Positions 60,144 through 64,000 of a stretch of 64,000 nucleotides of DNA are shown here, piece after piece. Numbering within the stretch: the first letter of the stretch is position 1; every line of letters begins with the position of its first letter. Location: positions 1,056,501 through 1,120,500 of the forward strand of contig NZ_AP026708.1 in NCBI RefSeq assembly GCF_026000375.1. Direction: 5' to 3'. The stretch comes from Pseudodesulfovibrio portus (GTDB lineage Bacteria; Desulfobacterota; Desulfovibrionia; Desulfovibrionales; Desulfovibrionaceae). The position numbers and the translations under genes are program-made. The notes under the pieces were generated by a model. The model ran no database searches, was not told the origin of the DNA, and saw only the letters and a list, made by a program, of their open reading frames with translations.

Positions 60144-61058
60144 CTAATCCGCGGCGTTCCACAGGGTCGGGGTCACCGGGACGAGTTCGTTGTTGCGGGC
60201 GAAGATGTCGAGATGAATGAGCCCCATCTGGACCACGTCCAGGTGCGGATGCGGCTCGAATTCGCGCAGGTCCACGTTCAGGCAGTACTTGCCGCACTTG
60301 TGGCAGGCTTCGATCCGCTCGTACCTGATGTCGTCCACGTAAAAGATCTCGCGGCTGTCGTTCTCGTCGTTGCCGCAGGCAACGCAGGCGTTGCGCCGAT
60401 AGCGCCAGTCGTGCCCGCACAGGGAACAGTGCAGGTACTTCTTTCCGCCGCCCCCCACCAGGTGGTCGAGATCGGAGACTTCCTTGGGGGAAAGATAGGA
60501 TATGGACGGGGAGGAACCGCATACGGGGCAGTACCCCCTGTCCCAGGTAATATCGGACAGGGACTTGCCCATGCCGTCGACCATAGCACAGAGGACAGGA
60601 CCGAAAACGGTCTCTGAAATATACAGCAATGACGGTGAATGCCCGATGCCGAGCTGTACGGAGGTGTTCTCAAAGTGTTTCCAGTTGCCCTCGATCCGGG
60701 CCTGGGCAAGTCCCACGAGGTTGACAGGATCGGCCAGATGGCCTTGCAGGGCCTTGGCCGCATCCGCCTCCAATCGGAGCACTTCGATCACTTCCGGCAA
60801 CAATTCGTCTCGCGAGGCCTCCATGGCCTCCACCCATAAGGAGAGGTCCTCGTCGATCAGCAGGGGAACTCCGGCCACCAGCCGGGCCGTATCCACGGCG
60901 GGCGGGTCGGGGAGTTTGTCGAGGAGGTCGTCCCGCACCTTGCCCTTGGTCAGGAAGAGCGGACCGAACCGGTCGGCCAGCTCGCTGTAGGCGGGGACGC
61001 GCTTTTTGATGGATTCCAGGGTTGAATCAACGATTTTCTGTGCAGAAGCAGTCTTCAT
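60144..61058 (-). CDS. fdhE: Formate dehydrogenase accessory protein FdhE
   Basis: I choose the ATG at 61058 because GGAG lies six bases before it; the frame begins 16 codons earlier. The 304-residue protein has an N-terminal helical half. Its C-terminal half holds four CxxC pairs (CPVCG, CSLCG, CVACG, CHKCG) that form rubredoxin-like metal sites, as in FdhE. FdhE is needed for assembly of active formate dehydrogenase. It lies ten bases before fdhD and downstream of fdhB. Confidence 0.9.
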   Translation of the reverse strand: MKTASAQKIVDSTLESIKKRVPAYSELADRFGPLFLTKGKVRDDLLDKLPDPPAVDTARLVAGVPLLIDEDLSLWVEAMEASRDELLPEVIEVLRLEADAAKALQGHLADPVNLVGLAQARIEGNWKHFENTSVQLGIGHSPSLLYISETVFGPVLCAMVDGMGKSLSDITWDRGYCPVCGSSPSISYLSPKEVSDLDHLVGGGGKKYLHCSLCGHDWRYRRNACVACGNDENDSREIFYVDDIRYERIEACHKCGKYCLNVDLREFEPHPHLDVVQMGLIHLDIFARNNELVPVTPTLWNAAD

Positions 61059-61135
61059 GCAGTGCTCCGTGCTCTCCGATGGGGCCGGGAAGTCGCGTTC
61101 CGACATCCCGGCCCCGGAGGGAGAGGTGGTTTTCG

Positions 61136-61870
61136 TTATGCCTTCATTGCCTTGAAGGGTCTCGCCAGAGTGGCGAGGAACTGCTTCTTCGACATGGGCC
61201 CGAGGTCGGCCTGGGCCACGGCGAACTCGTGATAGTTCTCCGGCTTGTCGATGAGCAGATAGATGACGTTGACTTCGTCGGGATCAGCCAGCCGTGCATC
61301 CGGGTACTGTTTCTTGAGAACGGCCAACCGGGCCTCGGCGAGCTTGAGCATGTCGCTGCGTTCACCGAAGTTCATGGTGCCGGTGGGGCACACCTTGACG
61401 CAGGCCGGCGGCATCCCGTTGTGGATGCGGTCGTTGCACATGGTGCACTTGGTCAGCACCCCGGTCTTCTCGTTGCGCCTGGGGATGTTGTACGGGCAGG
61501 ACTCGCGAATTTCCTCGAACTGCTCCTTGGAGAAGTTCTTGGTCTTGTCGGTGTAGAGCACTGCGCCGGTCTTCTCGTCCCTGACGATGGCGCCTTCTAT
61601 GTACAGGTCGCCCATCTCCTTGCACGGAGCCAGTTCGCAGTGGCGGCACTGGTCCGGGAAGAAGTTCCAGCGGATCACGCCGTTGTCCAGGTGCTCGCTG
61701 AAACGGACGAGTTTGTAGTTGTTGGGATTCAAATCCTGCGGGTTCTGGTGGCTGCCCCACTTGTACTGCGTGGTCTTGTTGGCGGGCAGCTCATGCCACT
61801 CCTTGCAGGCTATCTGACAACCGCGGCACGCGGTGCAGCGGGACGTATCTACGAATATCGTCTTGGGCAT
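61136..61870 (-). CDS. fdhB: Formate dehydrogenase beta subunit, four [4Fe-4S] clusters
   Basis: The 244-residue electron-transfer subunit has cysteine groups CTACRGCQIACKEW, CRHCELAPC, CPYNIP and CTMCNDRI with CVKVCP, enough for four clusters. It has no signal peptide and no C-terminal membrane helix. It therefore travels with the Tat-exported catalytic subunit and forms the soluble FdhAB-type enzyme of Desulfovibrio that passes electrons to cytochrome c. It lies 11 bases after fdhA with an AAAGGAG site. Confidence 0.9.
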   Translation of the reverse strand: MPKTIFVDTSRCTACRGCQIACKEWHELPANKTTQYKWGSHQNPQDLNPNNYKLVRFSEHLDNGVIRWNFFPDQCRHCELAPCKEMGDLYIEGAIVRDEKTGAVLYTDKTKNFSKEQFEEIRESCPYNIPRRNEKTGVLTKCTMCNDRIHNGMPPACVKVCPTGTMNFGERSDMLKLAEARLAVLKKQYPDARLADPDEVNVIYLLIDKPENYHEFAVAQADLGPMSKKQFLATLARPFKAMKA

Positions 61871-61881
61871 GGCGTACTCCT

Positions 61882-64000
61882 TTAGGTTGCCAGCTCGGTG
61901 AGCTTGTTGGCCTTGCGAATGTTTACGCAGCAGGCTTTGAATTCCGGGATGGTGGTGTTCGGGTCACCAACGGAAGGCGTGAGCCTGTTGGTGGAATCAC
62001 CGGTACCCGGCGTGGTCCAGCCGAAGCAGAACGGCATGCCGATTTCGTGGATGATGCGTCCGTGCACCAGGAGCGGGCGCATGCGGACCGTGACCATGGC
62101 GATGGCCTCGACCCGACCGCGAATGGATTCGACAATGACGCCGTCACCGTTCTTGATGCCCTTTTCCTCGGCCAGTTCCGGGCTCATCTCGACGTAGAGC
62201 TGGGGCTCGGCCTCAAGCAGGTTGGGCACGTTGCGGGTCTCGCCGCCGCCGCACCAGTGCTCCGTCAGGCTGTACGTAGTCAGCACGACGGGGTACTCGG
62301 GATCAGCAGGCTTGCACAGCTTGTCCATGTCGCTCGTAACGAACTTGTAGACCGGGCTGTTGAGCTGCTTCGAGAACAGGTTCTTGTTTACGGGCGTTTC
62401 CACCGGCTCATAGTGCTCGGAGAACGGGCCGTCCATGCGGCCCGGGCCGAAGAGCTGGCCAAAGCCGTGCTTGTGCATGATGAACGGATAGCGTCCCTTG
62501 CCGGTGGCCATGGGCGGCCAGCCGCCGTCGGGCACGTCGCCCACCCACTTGCCGTCCTTCCACTCGATAACGGCCTTGGCCTTGTTGTACGGCCGGCCGT
62601 TGAGGTCCACGGAAGCGCGGTTGTAGAGGATGCGGCGGTTGACCGGCCAGCACCAGGCCCACTTGGGGTACAGGCCGATGTTCTTCTGCATGGCGGTCTG
62701 TTCGGTGGAGCGGCGCTTGGCCTTGTTGCCGTCTTCCTCGGTATAGGAACCGGCGTAGAGCCAGTTCAGGCTCATGGTCGAACCGTCGTCCTTCAGGGCG
62801 GTGAAGGAAGGAACCTGCTGGCCCTTCTTGTACTTCTTGCCCTTGACCTCGGCATCCTGGGTGAAACGGCCGTTGATGCGCTGGCACAGATCGTCGGGAT
62901 CGTAGGCTTCCGGGTAGTCCAGCCAGGTCACGGCCTCGGGCAGCTTGCCGCCCTCCTTGGCATACAGTTTCTGCAAACGGCCCATGAAGCCGCAGAACAT
63001 GTCGCCGAAGGGCTTGGCCTGGAAGGCGGGCTCCACGGCCTTGTAGTGCCAGAGCAGCCAGCGGCCGGAGTTGGTCACCGAGCCTTCCTTTTCCAACCTG
63101 TGTGCCGACGGCAGCAGGAACACCTCGGTCTTGACCTTCTTCGGGTCAACGCCGGGGCGGTGCCAGTTGTCGGTGGTCTCGGAGTGATGGAGTTCCGAAG
63201 TGACGAGCCACTCCAGGTTGTCCAGCGCCTTCCTGAGCTTGTTGGAGTTGGGCACGGAGTTCATCGGGTTGAGGCCGATGATGATGCCGCCGCGAATCTT
63301 GTTCCGGTACATGCGGTCGAAGAGATAGAGGTAGGAATAGTCCCCGCCCTTCTCGATCTTCGGCAGCAATTCGTAGCAGAAACCGTTTTCCTTGGTGGCG
63401 TGATCGCCGTACCACGCTTTCAGCAGTGAAGCGAAGTACTTGGGCTTGTGCTGCCACCAGTTGGCCGACTGCGGGTCGCCGGAAACCGGAGTATTGCCTT
63501 TGACGTACTCGTCATAGGTCTGCCAGCCGTTGTGCGGCATGGCCATGTAGCCGGGGATGATGTGGTACAGCAGGGTGTGGTCGGTGGAACCCTGAACGTT
63601 GGGCTCGCCGCGCAGGGCGTTGATGCCGCCGCCGGCCACGCCGATGTTGCCCAGCAGGAGTTGGATGATACCGGCGGAGCGGATGTTCTGCACGCCGACG
63701 GTATGCTGGGTCCAGCCCAGGGCGTACATGACCGTACCGGCCTTGTCGCCGCGACCCGTTGCCGCGAAGTTCTTGTAGACCTTCATCAGGTTTTCGGCGG
63801 AAACGCCGGTGGTGGCCGAGACGGTATCGATGTCGTACCGGCTGTAATGCTCACGCATCAGCTGGAGGACACACCGGGGGTTCTTCAACGACTTGTCCCG
63901 CTTGGGCACGCCGTTCTTGTCCAGTTCGAAGCCCCATTTGGACTTGTCGTAGGTCCGGGTCTTCTCGTCGTAACCGGTGAAGAGGCCGTCCTTGAAACCG
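61882..64000 (-). CDS. fdhA: Formate dehydrogenase catalytic subunit FdhA, C-terminal part
   Basis: The frame is open from the stop at 61882 to the right edge of the window, about 706 codons of a protein usually near 1,000. The N-terminal part, with the Tat signal, the first cluster and the active-site Sec or Cys, is outside. What is visible matches tungsten or molybdenum FdhA (GWTQHTVGVQNIRSAGIIQLLLGNIGVAGGG in part, GLNPMNSVPNSNK, the late TTYSLTEHWCGGGETRN and CFGWTTPGTGDSTNRLTPSVGDPNTTIPEFK). It forms an operon with fdhB, fdhE and fdhD. The metal cannot be told from this part. Confidence 0.9.
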   Translation of the reverse strand, partial: GFKDGLFTGYDEKTRTYDKSKWGFELDKNGVPKRDKSLKNPRCVLQLMREHYSRYDIDTVSATTGVSAENLMKVYKNFAATGRGDKAGTVMYALGWTQHTVGVQNIRSAGIIQLLLGNIGVAGGGINALRGEPNVQGSTDHTLLYHIIPGYMAMPHNGWQTYDEYVKGNTPVSGDPQSANWWQHKPKYFASLLKAWYGDHATKENGFCYELLPKIEKGGDYSYLYLFDRMYRNKIRGGIIIGLNPMNSVPNSNKLRKALDNLEWLVTSELHHSETTDNWHRPGVDPKKVKTEVFLLPSAHRLEKEGSVTNSGRWLLWHYKAVEPAFQAKPFGDMFCGFMGRLQKLYAKEGGKLPEAVTWLDYPEAYDPDDLCQRINGRFTQDAEVKGKKYKKGQQVPSFTALKDDGSTMSLNWLYAGSYTEEDGNKAKRRSTEQTAMQKNIGLYPKWAWCWPVNRRILYNRASVDLNGRPYNKAKAVIEWKDGKWVGDVPDGGWPPMATGKGRYPFIMHKHGFGQLFGPGRMDGPFSEHYEPVETPVNKNLFSKQLNSPVYKFVTSDMDKLCKPADPEYPVVLTTYSLTEHWCGGGETRNVPNLLEAEPQLYVEMSPELAEEKGIKNGDGVIVESIRGRVEAIAMVTVRMRPLLVHGRIIHEIGMPFCFGWTTPGTGDSTNRLTPSVGDPNTTIPEFKACCVNIRKANKLTELAT

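Overview
This window looks like chromosomal DNA of a GC-rich sulfate-reducing Desulfovibrionaceae bacterium (Desulfovibrio or Pseudodesulfovibrio type). The evidence is a nif locus, a two-subunit formate dehydrogenase with FdhD and FdhE, a methyl-accepting protein with a hemerythrin tail like D. vulgaris DcrH, many sigma-54 elements, a CRP/HcpR-type palindrome and abundant two-component genes. I see no rRNA, tRNA, insertion sequence, prophage or CRISPR array. Genus is an inference; nothing here fixes the species.

Layout. 1-2.5 kb: start of nifH, divergent from nifV, with two sigma-54 promoters and three CTAC..GTAG boxes between them, then two unrecognised genes. 2.5-9.4 kb (minus): a signalling operon of PhnD-like lipoprotein, sensor kinase, receiver, a PEP-synthase-like phosphotransferase and a phosphatase/YkgJ fusion. 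9.6-14.9 kb: small membrane proteins, a TauE/SafE exporter, a four-cluster ferredoxin and a divergent cytoplasmic molybdopterin oxidoreductase around a TGTGA-N6-TCACA site. 15.3-33 kb: an exopolysaccharide/PEP-CTERM island with sorted surface proteins, an RTX protein, PrsT, a sugar transferase, pepcterm-type ATPase, tyrosine kinase and chain-length protein, an outer-membrane barrel, a Wza-type export protein, two PilZ proteins, a PrsR-like sigma-54 activator and a VanZ protein. 33.6-36.7 kb: arsR-acr3-arsC, a VOC protein and an AraC regulator. 36.9-38.3 kb: UDP-glucose pyrophosphorylase. 38.8-41 kb: hemerythrin chemoreceptor. 41-48.3 kb (minus): a TetR-led operon with a SulP transporter and five signalling proteins. 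48.5-55.6 kb: a ferritin-like protein, a LytS/LytTR pair, CstA, two small proteins and an ArsA-like ATPase. 55.6-59.1 kb: FmdE plus a FecBCD-type importer. 59.3-64 kb: fdhD, fdhE, fdhB and partial fdhA.

The most interesting system is the regulation of the exopolysaccharide/PEP-CTERM island. A c-di-GMP-I (GEMM) riboswitch lies in the leader of the PrsR-like activator. Upstream of four transcription units (sorted protein 1, the PilZ-export-kinase operon, sorted proteins 2 and 3, and UDP-glucose pyrophosphorylase) a GTCCG-N7-CGGAC palindrome sits 81-82 bp before a sigma-54-like -24 element. The RTX gene has the same palindrome one helical turn further away (92 bp). Three of the promoters share an unusual TTTCA -12 box. 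This suggests one regulon joining UDP-glucose supply, polymer export, sorted surface proteins and an RTX protein, with c-di-GMP acting at both the regulator leader and the PilZ proteins. No exosortase gene is present in the window.
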